From NCBI RefSeq assembly GCF_017303155.1, contig NZ_JAEKJR010000002.1, forward strand, positions 744,001-808,000: a stretch of 64,000 nt of DNA, in the 5' to 3' direction. Made by a program: the position numbers and the translations under genes. A model generated the notes under the pieces. That model was not told where the DNA came from. It was given only the letters and a program-made list of their open reading frames with translations, and did no database searches. Shown here in pieces: positions 46,404 to 54,794 of the stretch (the first letter of the stretch is position 1; every line of letters starts with the position of its first letter). This DNA is from Microbulbifer salipaludis. Lineage in GTDB: Bacteria > Pseudomonadota > Gammaproteobacteria > Pseudomonadales > Cellvibrionaceae.

Positions 46404-49004
46404 ATGACCATTTTCAACTTACGACCGAAAGTGCTCGCGGTATCCGTTGCGTTCATGGGCGCAATCTTGTCAGGTTGTGAAAGTGAAGTCCGCTCTTCTA
46501 ACAATAATGCGGCTAAGCTCACCAATGGGGAGCAGGCCGCCGCGTCTCAGAATATCGAGGTTTGGCCAAAGCTCAATCCGGCACTTGATCCCGATCCTGC
46601 GGTGGAGGCAAAAATCTCCCATCTGATGGAGAAAATGACCATTGAGGAAAAGGTTGGGCAGATCATCCAGGCGGAGATTAAATACATTACTCCAGAGGAC
46701 GTAAAAAAATACCATATTGGTTCGGTCCTGAATGGAGGTGGAACCTATCCGAATAACGATAAGTTCTCTTCCCCCCAAGACTGGCTTGAGCTTTCGGAGG
46801 CTTTCTTTAAGGCGTCCATGGATACCAGCGATGGCGGCGTGGCGATTCCCATCATTTGGGGCAGTGATGCAGTGCACGGTCACAATAATATCGTAGGTGC
46901 TACTTTGTTTCCGCACAACATAGGCTTAGGCGCAGCGCGTGATCCTGAGATGATACGACGTATTGGCATAGCGACAGCCAAAGAGGTTGCGGTCACAGGG
47001 GTTGATTGGACATTTGCCCCAACCATTGCTGTAGTGCGTGACGACCGCTGGGGACGAACCTATGAAAGTTACTCCGAGGACCCGGCAGTAGTTGGTGCCT
47101 ACGCGCAAGCGATGGTAGAAGGCCTACAGGGCGACAAGTCGGATGCTGATTTTTTGCGCGGAGAGAACCTCGTCGCTACCGCCAAGCACTTCATCGGTGA
47201 TGGCGGAACAGTGCGTGGTATTGACCGCGGTGACAATCAGGTACCCGAGCGCGAACTTGCCGAAGTGCATGGCGCAGGTTATCTGAGTGCGCTTCCCGCA
47301 GGCGTACAAACCGTAATGGCATCCTTCAACAGTTGGAATGGTGAAAGATTGCACGGCCATCGCTATCTGCTGACTAACGTTCTTAAGGAGCGTCTGGGTT
47401 TCGATGGATTTGTTGTTGGTGACTGGAACGGTCACCGTTTTGTACCTGGATGTAGCGTAGACAGCTGTGCGGCGGCAATCAATGCGGGTCTGGATATGTT
47501 TATGGTCCCGTCTGACTGGAAAGCGCTCTACCACAATACGCTAGAGCAAGCGAAAGCCGGTGAGATCGGCACAGAGCGGTTGAATGATGCTGTGCGCCGT
47601 ATTCTTCGCGTTAAAATTCGCGCGGGGCTGTTCGAGCATATCCGCCCGCTTGCTGGTAAGGACGGGATTCTTGGCAACAAGGAACACCGTGAACTCGCCC
47701 GTGAAGCGGTGCGTAAATCCCTCGTCTTGCTGAAAAATAATGAAAAACTTGTGCCGATCAATCCCTCTCAGAACGTTCTTGTGGTCGGCGATGGTGCGCA
47801 TAATTTGTCCAAGCAGTCTGGAGGCTGGACAATTTCCTGGCAGGGAACGGGTAACACGCGTGAAGACTTCCCTGGGGCAACCACCATATTTGAAGGTATT
47901 CAAGCATTTGTTGCCGCTTCTGGCGGCCAGGCCGTACTCAGTGAGTCTGGTGACTTTTCTGCTTCCACTTTCGCCAATGGTGGCGGTCCCGATGTCGCGG
48001 TGGTGGTCTATGGTGAAGAGCCTTACGCTGAATGGCATGGTGATATTGCCAGTATTGAATATCAGCTGGGCGAAAAATCAGATCTGGCGAAACTTAAGGC
48101 ATTGCGCGATGCTGGTATTCCAGTTGTGAGTGTTTTCCTTACCGGCCGTCCTCTATGGGTGAATAAGGAGCTGAATGCATCAGATGCGTTCGTTGTAGCC
48201 TGGCTTCCAGGTTCGGAGGGGCAAGGCATTGCGGATGTATTGTTTACGGATGAGAACGGAAACGTCCGTTATGAATTTTCAGGTAAGCTTCCGTTTAGCT
48301 GGCCTGAATTCGTCCATCAGACAGTGCTGAATCCGTACCACGACGAGTATCAGCCGCTTTTTGCACTGGGTTATGGTTTGGGTAGTGAGAGTGAGTCTAC
48401 GGTAAGCAATCGGCTTTCTGAGGATGGAGAAACCTATTCTATCGGTGAGCTGGAAGATGCGTGGGTTTTAGTTTCTCGCCCGCGTGCACCATGGGGTTTG
48501 TACATTGATGATGCAGGAACGCTGACTTCGGTCACGGGTAATCGCATGGCTAGTCCAGACGATGAGAACATCACGGTGGCATCCATAGACATGGAGTCTC
48601 AGGAAGACGCTCGAGCGATTAGCTGGAAAGGTGCGCGGTCGGGTGCTGTGCGTCTTATGGCCAATTCCAAGCAGGACTTGAGTCGATATTTAGCGGAGTC
48701 CAGTGCGTTGATGCTTGATGTCCGTGTTGACAGAAAGCCCAGTCATTCTGTAACCGCTGAAGTCCGGTGTGGTGACGGTTGCGTAGGCGCGCTTCCGCTT
48801 CAGTCCTACTTGGCCGAGCTGGAGCCGGGTAGTTGGGCAAGCATATCCATTGATCTTCAGTGTTTTGCAGAGCAGGGGGCTGACTTTGGTCGCGTTTCCG
48901 AAGCCTTTGCACTTGCTTCGGAGGAAGAGCTAAATATGGCAGTGGCTAACATACGCTATGTGCCGGGTGCTGCAGAGAACGCAATGGTAAAATGTGCGGG
49001 CTAA
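46404..49004 (+). CDS. GH3 exo-beta-glucosidase lipoprotein with ExoP-like C-terminal domain
   Basis: An 866-residue lipoprotein (lipobox LSGC, Cys25) of glycoside hydrolase family 3. The first TIM barrel (about 65-420) includes GSDAVHGHNN, KHFIGDGGT and nucleophile VVGDWNGH (Asp340). The alpha/beta sandwich (about 440-660) has LVLLKN and PYAEWHGD. After FALGYGL (about 650) comes a C-terminal galactose-binding-like domain (to 866) as in marine exo-1,3/1,4-beta-glucanase ExoP. It would release glucose from beta-glucan oligosaccharides in the periplasm. SD AGGAG is 6 bases upstream of the ATG. Its smaller homologue is at 49362. Confidence 0.92.
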   Translation: MTIFNLRPKVLAVSVAFMGAILSGCESEVRSSNNNAAKLTNGEQAAASQNIEVWPKLNPALDPDPAVEAKISHLMEKMTIEEKVGQIIQAEIKYITPEDVKKYHIGSVLNGGGTYPNNDKFSSPQDWLELSEAFFKASMDTSDGGVAIPIIWGSDAVHGHNNIVGATLFPHNIGLGAARDPEMIRRIGIATAKEVAVTGVDWTFAPTIAVVRDDRWGRTYESYSEDPAVVGAYAQAMVEGLQGDKSDADFLRGENLVATAKHFIGDGGTVRGIDRGDNQVPERELAEVHGAGYLSALPAGVQTVMASFNSWNGERLHGHRYLLTNVLKERLGFDGFVVGDWNGHRFVPGCSVDSCAAAINAGLDMFMVPSDWKALYHNTLEQAKAGEIGTERLNDAVRRILRVKIRAGLFEHIRPLAGKDGILGNKEHRELAREAVRKSLVLLKNNEKLVPINPSQNVLVVGDGAHNLSKQSGGWTISWQGTGNTREDFPGATTIFEGIQAFVAASGGQAVLSESGDFSASTFANGGGPDVAVVVYGEEPYAEWHGDIASIEYQLGEKSDLAKLKALRDAGIPVVSVFLTGRPLWVNKELNASDAFVVAWLPGSEGQGIADVLFTDENGNVRYEFSGKLPFSWPEFVHQTVLNPYHDEYQPLFALGYGLGSESESTVSNRLSEDGETYSIGELEDAWVLVSRPRAPWGLYIDDAGTLTSVTGNRMASPDDENITVASIDMESQEDARAISWKGARSGAVRLMANSKQDLSRYLAESSALMLDVRVDRKPSHSVTAEVRCGDGCVGALPLQSYLAELEPGSWASISIDLQCFAEQGADFGRVSEAFALASEEELNMAVANIRYVPGAAENAMVKCAG

Positions 49005-49243
49005 TCCTGAACATTCTTCGGCTGCCGCAGTGCGCCAATTAATTTGATTCAGGTTCATACATTGTGACATCCATTTAGTCTTATTCTTGGTCCCCCTTGG
49101 CCCACTTTGGGTTTGCAGTGGGCGGCTAAGTGATAAGCTAGGTCTATGGATGTCAGAACCTGAGTTGCGTTATATCGACTTTCTCTCCCGCAGGATGGGT
49201 GGTTGTTGTTGGATGTAGCTGAAGTAATTGATAGTTGGGTCGC
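49005..49243. other. Intergenic region between the two GH3 genes
   Basis: Contains an inverted repeat GCCCACT (49100-49106)/AGTGGGC (49117-49123) without a T-run, and no gene. The second half of the gap holds the 11-bp repeat listed next. Confidence 0.35.
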
Positions 49244-49283
49244 GCAATTTTTTGCCGACCCTTTTTTTTACCCAAAAAATTGC
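49244..49283. repeat. 11-bp inverted repeat in the GH3-2 leader
   Basis: GCAATTTTTTG (49244-49254) and its perfect complement CAAAAAATTGC (49273-49283) flank an 18-base T-rich spacer, about 80 bp before the GH3 start at 49362. It could be an operator with widely spaced half-sites or an mRNA leader hairpin. Confidence 0.55.
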
Positions 49284-49361
49284 TTTGTCAGGTCTGGTCA
49301 ATGGCTATTTGGGTATTGCGCGGCATATATTTTCGGCCGTTCGGATGCTTTGGAGAACACG

Positions 49362-51197
49362 ATGAAAGGTATAAAAAAAATTGGCATGGCAGCCGCTATG
49401 CTGGTCAGTATTTCCTCACATGCTGAATCAAGTCTTCAAGATAGAGTTGAAGGCCTTCTGGCTGAGATGACGTTGGCCGAAAAAATTGGGCAGATGACCC
49501 AGGCTGAGCGCCAGCATGCAACGCCAGAAGATGTAAAGAAGTATTATCTCGGGTCAATTCTTAATGGTGGCGGTTCTGTTCCAGGAAAGAATCGCCGTCA
49601 GGATTGGGTAGACATGATCTCGGGCTATCAGCAAGCGGCGCAGTCTACGCGACTCGGAATCCCAATTCTGTATGGTACCGATGCTGTCCACGGGCACAGT
49701 AATGTGAAGGATGCGACAATATTTCCACACAACGTTGCCATCGGTGCAACCAGAAACCCTAGGCTAGCCCATGACATTGGCGTCGCGACAGCACTTGAGA
49801 CGGCGGCAACCGGCGTGCATTGGACGTTTGCGCCAACCCTGTGCGTCGCGCGAGACGACCGATGGGGGCGTGCTTACGAGTGTTTTGGAGAGCAGCCTGA
49901 CCTGGTATCAGAATTCTCAGGCCCCTTCGTAAAGGGGCTGCAGGGGGGGGGGCTGAATGGAAACACGATTGGCCAGAATAGGGTGATCGCGACGGCGAAG
50001 CACTGGGTAGCGGATGGCGGGACCACCTATGGAACTGGCGATGAGGGCTATGCAATTGATCGCGGTGATACCCGGCTCGAGTTTGCCGATCTCGAACGGC
50101 TCCATATCGCTCCTTATCTGCCCGCGCTAAAGGCTGATGTTGGTACGGTGATGGTTTCCTACAGCAGTGTGAACGGTACCAAGATGCACGAGCATAAGGG
50201 GCTTGTGAACGACACGCTGAAAGGTGATCTTGGATTTTCTGGTTTCACCATCTCAGATTGGTCGGCACTGAGTGAAATTCCAGCAGAGACCAATCGCGAA
50301 CGCGTTGTTCGTTCGGTGAATGCCGGCCTGGATATGGTGATGGAGCCGGAGAATTGGAAAGAGTTTATTTCTGACTTGACGGACGCAGTGAAGGCCGGTG
50401 AAGTGCCGATGTCGCGGATTGATGAGGCCGTCAGACGGATTCTCATGATCAAACTTCGGTCGGGACTGTTTGAGCATCCCGTTGCCCCCATTGCTCTCCG
50501 TGCAGATGCCGATATGATAATTGGTAATGCGCAACACCGGGCGCTGGCGCGTCAAGCAGTACGCGAATCTGTAGTGCTCCTGAAAAATGAGGGCGGCGTT
50601 CTGCCAATCGACAAAGAAAGTCGTATTTTTGTGGCAGGTAGTCATGCAAATGACATTGGTCTTCAGTCTGGTGGTTGGACCATAGAGTGGCAGGGTAAGT
50701 CGGGAGTCGAGACTACTGGTACCTCGATACTCGAAGGTATTCAGGACCTCGCGCACCGTAAGGTCTCCTATAGCGCGGATGGTACCGGTGCGGCAGGCCA
50801 TGATGTTGCTGTTGTGGTGATCGGTGAAGACCCCTATGCGGAGGGCTGGGGCGACTACCGGCCGGCACCCTGTGAGAAATGTAAGCCAATTGGTATTGGG
50901 GAAGATCAGCGGACGGTATTAGATAATGTCAGGGCAAGTGGCGTTCCTATGGTGGTTGTGCTGGTTTCAGGGCGTCCTTTGATGATCGAAGAAGAGATTT
51001 CGAGCTGGAACTCAATGGTTGCCGCCTGGCTTCCTGGTAGCGAAGGCGCGGGTGTGGCCGATGTGCTGCTGGGAGATTATGCACCTACTGGAAAGCTGCC
51101 GGTTACCTGGCCGAAGAAGTTGAGCCAAATCCCAATCAACTATGGGGACAAGGAGTATGAGCCGTTATTTCCTTACGGGTTTGGAATGACCTATTGA
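49362..51197 (+). CDS. GH3 beta-glucosidase, secreted, compact form
   Basis: A 611-residue GH3 enzyme with a Sec signal (MKGIKKIGM to about 22, SSHAES) rather than a lipobox. Barrel motifs are GTDAVHGHSN, KHWVADGGT and nucleophile FTISDWSALS (Asp299); the sandwich domain has VVLLKNEGGVLPI and EDPYAEGWGDY. It ends right after PLFPYGFGMTY, so it lacks the ExoP-type C-terminal domain of its neighbour. It probably hydrolyses cellobiose or laminari-oligosaccharides in the periplasm. ATG 49362 (TTGGAGAA upstream) is chosen because the frame upstream to 49203 runs through the inverted repeat and would place the signal peptide internally. Confidence 0.9.
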   Translation: MKGIKKIGMAAAMLVSISSHAESSLQDRVEGLLAEMTLAEKIGQMTQAERQHATPEDVKKYYLGSILNGGGSVPGKNRRQDWVDMISGYQQAAQSTRLGIPILYGTDAVHGHSNVKDATIFPHNVAIGATRNPRLAHDIGVATALETAATGVHWTFAPTLCVARDDRWGRAYECFGEQPDLVSEFSGPFVKGLQGGGLNGNTIGQNRVIATAKHWVADGGTTYGTGDEGYAIDRGDTRLEFADLERLHIAPYLPALKADVGTVMVSYSSVNGTKMHEHKGLVNDTLKGDLGFSGFTISDWSALSEIPAETNRERVVRSVNAGLDMVMEPENWKEFISDLTDAVKAGEVPMSRIDEAVRRILMIKLRSGLFEHPVAPIALRADADMIIGNAQHRALARQAVRESVVLLKNEGGVLPIDKESRIFVAGSHANDIGLQSGGWTIEWQGKSGVETTGTSILEGIQDLAHRKVSYSADGTGAAGHDVAVVVIGEDPYAEGWGDYRPAPCEKCKPIGIGEDQRTVLDNVRASGVPMVVVLVSGRPLMIEEEISSWNSMVAAWLPGSEGAGVADVLLGDYAPTGKLPVTWPKKLSQIPINYGDKEYEPLFPYGFGMTY

Positions 51198-51250
51198 TAT
51201 TGGTCACATTTGGCTTTGTCTCATGATCGCCGATACCCATTGAAAAAAAG

Positions 51251-51276
51251 GCCCATATACAAATGGGCTTTTTTTT
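51251..51276. terminator. Bidirectional terminator after GH3-2
   Basis: GCCCAT-atacaa-ATGGGC with an A-run before and eight T residues after. It lies 53 bases after the GH3 stop; nothing else is evident between 51277 and 51508. Confidence 0.85.
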
Positions 51277-51508
51277 CGCAGTATTTCTATCGGTTGCTAC
51301 GAAGCCCCTATAGGACCGAAGGAGCATCGAATCGCCTGCGTACTGGAGCTGCTTTTTATTGTAATCAGTTGTCGACTTTGCGAACAATTAGAGTGTTTCA
51401 TGGTAGCCAAGAGGTGTCATAAGACGAATGCCCTTGTATTGGTACGACATCTGCCGATGTCTTGTACGATGTTTATCTGACTAATAACAAAAATTTCATG
51501 GTGAGAAA

Positions 51509-54500
51509 ATGAATAGTTCCTCAGGTGACCACTCTTCTTCTGTGCGTCAATTATCGGGTCTGCCTCTTGCAATCCTTTTTGCGCTCACAGGTCTAGCCTT
51601 TACTTCCCCAACATCTGCCGCAGTGGAACCTCTGCGTGTAGAAGGTAACAAGGTGTTGGTGGGTGGTCAGGTAAAGAGCCTGGAAGGTATTTCCCTTTTC
51701 TGGAGCAATACCGGCTGGGGGGCTGAAAAGTGGTATACCGCCAGTGAAGTCATGCGCATCAAAAACGAGTTCGGTGCAAATATTATTCGCGCGGCAATCG
51801 GCCACGGTGAGCCTGGCGGCGTGCAGGAAGACTGGCATGCAAATATGGCCCGGCTTGACACGGTAATACAGGCCGCCATCGATAATGATCTTTATGTAAT
51901 CGTCGATTACCATAGCCATATCGCCCATACCAACTGGGAAGCAGCAGATGCCTTCTTCTCGGAAGTCGCGCAAAAATGGGGCCGGTACGACAACGTCATC
52001 TACGAAATTTACAATGAACCTGTTTATGCGGATGGCCAGGGTGGGACCTATGCCGACTGGGATATTAACCTCAAACCCTATGCGGAGCATGTAGGGCAAA
52101 CCATTCGGAGTATTGATCCGGACAACCTCATCGTCATGGGCAGCCCAAAGTGGTCTCAGGATGTGGACATTGTATCCACCAACCCGGCCAATGTATCCAA
52201 CATGGCTTACGCCATACACTTCTATGCCAACGAGCACACAAGCTGGTTGCGGGAAAAGGCGCAAGTGGCGTTGAGCAACGGCATCGCCCTGTTTGCCACT
52301 GAGTGGGGCATGGTCAATGCCAATGGTGCCGGGCCGATTAATTACGACGAGACCTGGGCCTGGATCGATTTCTTGCGCGATAACGGCATCAGTCATACTG
52401 GGTGGGCGTATCACGACAAGGCACTTAATTATCTCGGCGAGGTAGAGTCCAGCTCCTATTTCTCGAGTGATGGATCGCTGAAGGACTCCGGTGTGTTTAT
52501 CAAGGAAATCCTCGGCTCAGGCACGGGAGCGGCTATCGTTGAAGGGCCATGTCTCACTGGAAGTGGTGGCCTAACAATCGAAGCTGAAAATTTCTGCCTT
52601 GCGAGTGGTATTCAGTTTGAAACCTCAAGTGATTTTGGTGGTGGGCAGAATGCCGGCTGGGTCGATGATGGCGACTGGCTGACGTTCGATGTGGATCTGG
52701 CGCAAGCTGGAACGGCAACCGTAACTTACCGGGTTGCTTCTGCTGTCGGCGGTGGGCGGATACAGTTGGAGCAGGGGGGTGGTGCGGTGACCTACGGTGC
52801 GGTTGATGTACCAAACACTGGCGATTGGCAATCCTGGATTGATATTACCCATGAAGTGACGTTGCCTGCGGGCCCGCAAACCTTGGGCGTTGCTGCAGAC
52901 ATTGGCGGCTGGAATCTGAACTGGATGCGAATCGACACGGCAAGTAGCTCCGGATCGAGTTCCAGTTCCAGCTCGAGTTCCGGTAGCAGCTCGGGATCAG
53001 GATCTGGTTCCGGTGGCGCGACGTTGCACGTTGAAGCGGAAAACTGGCGAGAAGCCGGTGATGTTCAGACCGAGTCCACTTCCGATATTGGTGGCGGACT
53101 CAATGTAGGGTGGATCGATGCCGGTGATTGGATGACCTATAACGTCGCCGTTCCCGCAAGTAGTACTGGCAATTACCAGATAAGCTATCGCGTCGCCTCG
53201 CCAGCTGGCGGCAGCCTTCAGCTTGAGCAGCCTGGCGGTACGGTGGCCTACGGTAGTCTCGTTGTTCCCGCAACAGGTGATTGGCAGAGCTGGACGACCA
53301 TAGCCCATAATGTAATCCTGCCGGCCGGCACCACGGAGCTTGCGATTGCCGTAACCGGTGGGGGCTGGAACTTCAACTGGTTTGAAGTGCAAGCGCAGGA
53401 CGGTAATGGTTGTACCGACGATCCGAGCTGCCTGGACGATGACAATGATGGTGTCGTGAACAGTGCGGATGCCTGTCCAGATACAGCACCCAGTACACCG
53501 GTCAATGCGGTAGGCTGCCCACTACTTCAGGATAATGGCATTACCGCAACGGTCGCCGCAGCTGCGATGGGTAAAGGCTTCAACCTCGGGCAAATGTTTG
53601 AGAGTGATCAGCACCCGCGTACCTTCGCCGCAGCCAAAGCCAAGATCGACAGCTACTACAACCAGGGCTTCCGCAATGTGCGTATTCCGGTGTCCTGGAC
53701 AATAAGCATCGGCGGCTCCACTCTGGTGAATGACACCAACACTGGTGATGTAGATCGCTCTCACCCACGCCTTGCGGTGATCGAGCAGGTTGTCGATTAC
53801 GCACTTTCCCTGCCAGGCATGTATGTCGTATTGAATACTCACCACGAGGTGCCGATCAAGGACAATGATGCGTGGTGGACGCTTGAGCGCCTGTGGGCCG
53901 ACATTGCGGATATCTTCGGTGATCGCGATCATCGGCTGATGTTCGAAATTCTCAATGAACCACACAAATCCTCGGGCAGCAAGGATCCCATGGACCCCTG
54001 GCAGCTGCGCAACATGACCGGGAAGGCCTATGACAGGATTCGAGCGGTAAATCCACAGCGTATTGTGATTATTGGTGGAAACCATTGGTTCGGGGCGCAT
54101 GAAATGGCGCAAACCTGGCCAGATCTCAACGAGGTGGGTGGTGGTGGCGATGCCTACCTAATGGCGACATTCCACCATTACAACCCCTGGAGCTTTAACG
54201 GTGACAACCAGGGCGATTACGCCGATAACTGGACCGACAGCGACATCGCAGGCCCCATGGACGAGATGAATGCATGGGCCTCCACCGTTGGCAACGGTAT
54301 GCCGGTGTATATCGGGGAGTGGGGCGTAGGTTGGGGTAGCCGCTACGAAACCATGGAGTGCAATAACGTCCGTATGTGGTACCAGAAGTTCGACAGTGAA
54401 TTCGCCAGCGCCAAGAGCCAGCCCACCTCCGTATGGGATGATGGTGGTTGGTTCAAGATCTTCGACCACGGCAGCAACAGCTTTGCCAACAATCTCTACC

Positions 54501-54562
54501 AGTGCATCGATGGCACATGTGATTGGAGCGGCGACTTTTCCCGCAACTCCGGCTGCTGGTAA
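51509..54562 (+). CDS. Bifunctional endoglucanase GH5-CBM6-CBM6-TSP3-GH5
   Basis: A 1,017-residue secreted cellulase with two catalytic domains. Signal peptide to about 38; GH5 domain 1 (about 42-335) with acid/base IYNEP (Glu170) and nucleophile ATEWG (Glu265); CBM6 (about 353-477); a Ser/Gly linker (479-505); CBM6 (about 506-632); one thrombospondin type 3 calcium repeat ([15 protein letters not shown]); and a second, dissimilar GH5 domain (about 680-1017) with acid/base ILNEP (Glu817) and nucleophile GEWGVG (Glu937). The arrangement resembles processive Cel5A of Saccharophagus degradans. Domain 1 looks like subfamily GH5_2. Both domains have complete active sites, so both are probably active on cellulose or related beta-glucans. 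Confidence 0.93.
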   Translation: MNSSSGDHSSSVRQLSGLPLAILFALTGLAFTSPTSAAVEPLRVEGNKVLVGGQVKSLEGISLFWSNTGWGAEKWYTASEVMRIKNEFGANIIRAAIGHGEPGGVQEDWHANMARLDTVIQAAIDNDLYVIVDYHSHIAHTNWEAADAFFSEVAQKWGRYDNVIYEIYNEPVYADGQGGTYADWDINLKPYAEHVGQTIRSIDPDNLIVMGSPKWSQDVDIVSTNPANVSNMAYAIHFYANEHTSWLREKAQVALSNGIALFATEWGMVNANGAGPINYDETWAWIDFLRDNGISHTGWAYHDKALNYLGEVESSSYFSSDGSLKDSGVFIKEILGSGTGAAIVEGPCLTGSGGLTIEAENFCLASGIQFETSSDFGGGQNAGWVDDGDWLTFDVDLAQAGTATVTYRVASAVGGGRIQLEQGGGAVTYGAVDVPNTGDWQSWIDITHEVTLPAGPQTLGVAADIGGWNLNWMRIDTASSSGSSSSSSSSSGSSSGSGSGSGGATLHVEAENWREAGDVQTESTSDIGGGLNVGWIDAGDWMTYNVAVPASSTGNYQISYRVASPAGGSLQLEQPGGTVAYGSLVVPATGDWQSWTTIAHNVILPAGTTELAIAVTGGGWNFNWFEVQAQDGNGCTDDPSCLDDDNDGVVNSADACPDTAPSTPVNAVGCPLLQDNGITATVAAAAMGKGFNLGQMFESDQHPRTFAAAKAKIDSYYNQGFRNVRIPVSWTISIGGSTLVNDTNTGDVDRSHPRLAVIEQVVDYALSLPGMYVVLNTHHEVPIKDNDAWWTLERLWADIADIFGDRDHRLMFEILNEPHKSSGSKDPMDPWQLRNMTGKAYDRIRAVNPQRIVIIGGNHWFGAHEMAQTWPDLNEVGGGGDAYLMATFHHYNPWSFNGDNQGDYADNWTDSDIAGPMDEMNAWASTVGNGMPVYIGEWGVGWGSRYETMECNNVRMWYQKFDSEFASAKSQPTSVWDDGGWFKIFDHGSNSFANNLYQCIDGTCDWSGDFSRNSGCW
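52943..53020 (+). repeat. Ser/Gly-rich linker-coding repeat
   Basis: Low-complexity tract of AGC/TCC/TCG and GGx codons encoding about 26 serines and glycines between the two CBM6 modules. Poly-serine linkers are a hallmark of Saccharophagus/Cellvibrio-type polysaccharidases. Confidence 0.85.
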
Positions 54563-54794
54563 TTCGGACTCCCCAACCGGGTCCCTATAACCATGCGGCA
54601 ATAGCCCGGCCGGGCGGCGCTTTGGGTGCCGTCGGGCCGGGCACCTCCAAAAGCGCCCGAGCGTGTATTCCGGGCCAATTTAAAGAACTCGAACGCTCCG
54701 CAGCGATTGCTATCGCCGTGCGTGCATTTGTGTGCGGGCGGAGTCAACGGCTCAACCAGTTTCGCAAAAGCGGAAGGGGAGCAAAGGACGGTAA

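Noticed and set aside
52943..53020. Serine-codon tract as a tandem repeat of independent interest
   Set aside because: It encodes an ordinary poly-Ser/Gly interdomain linker.
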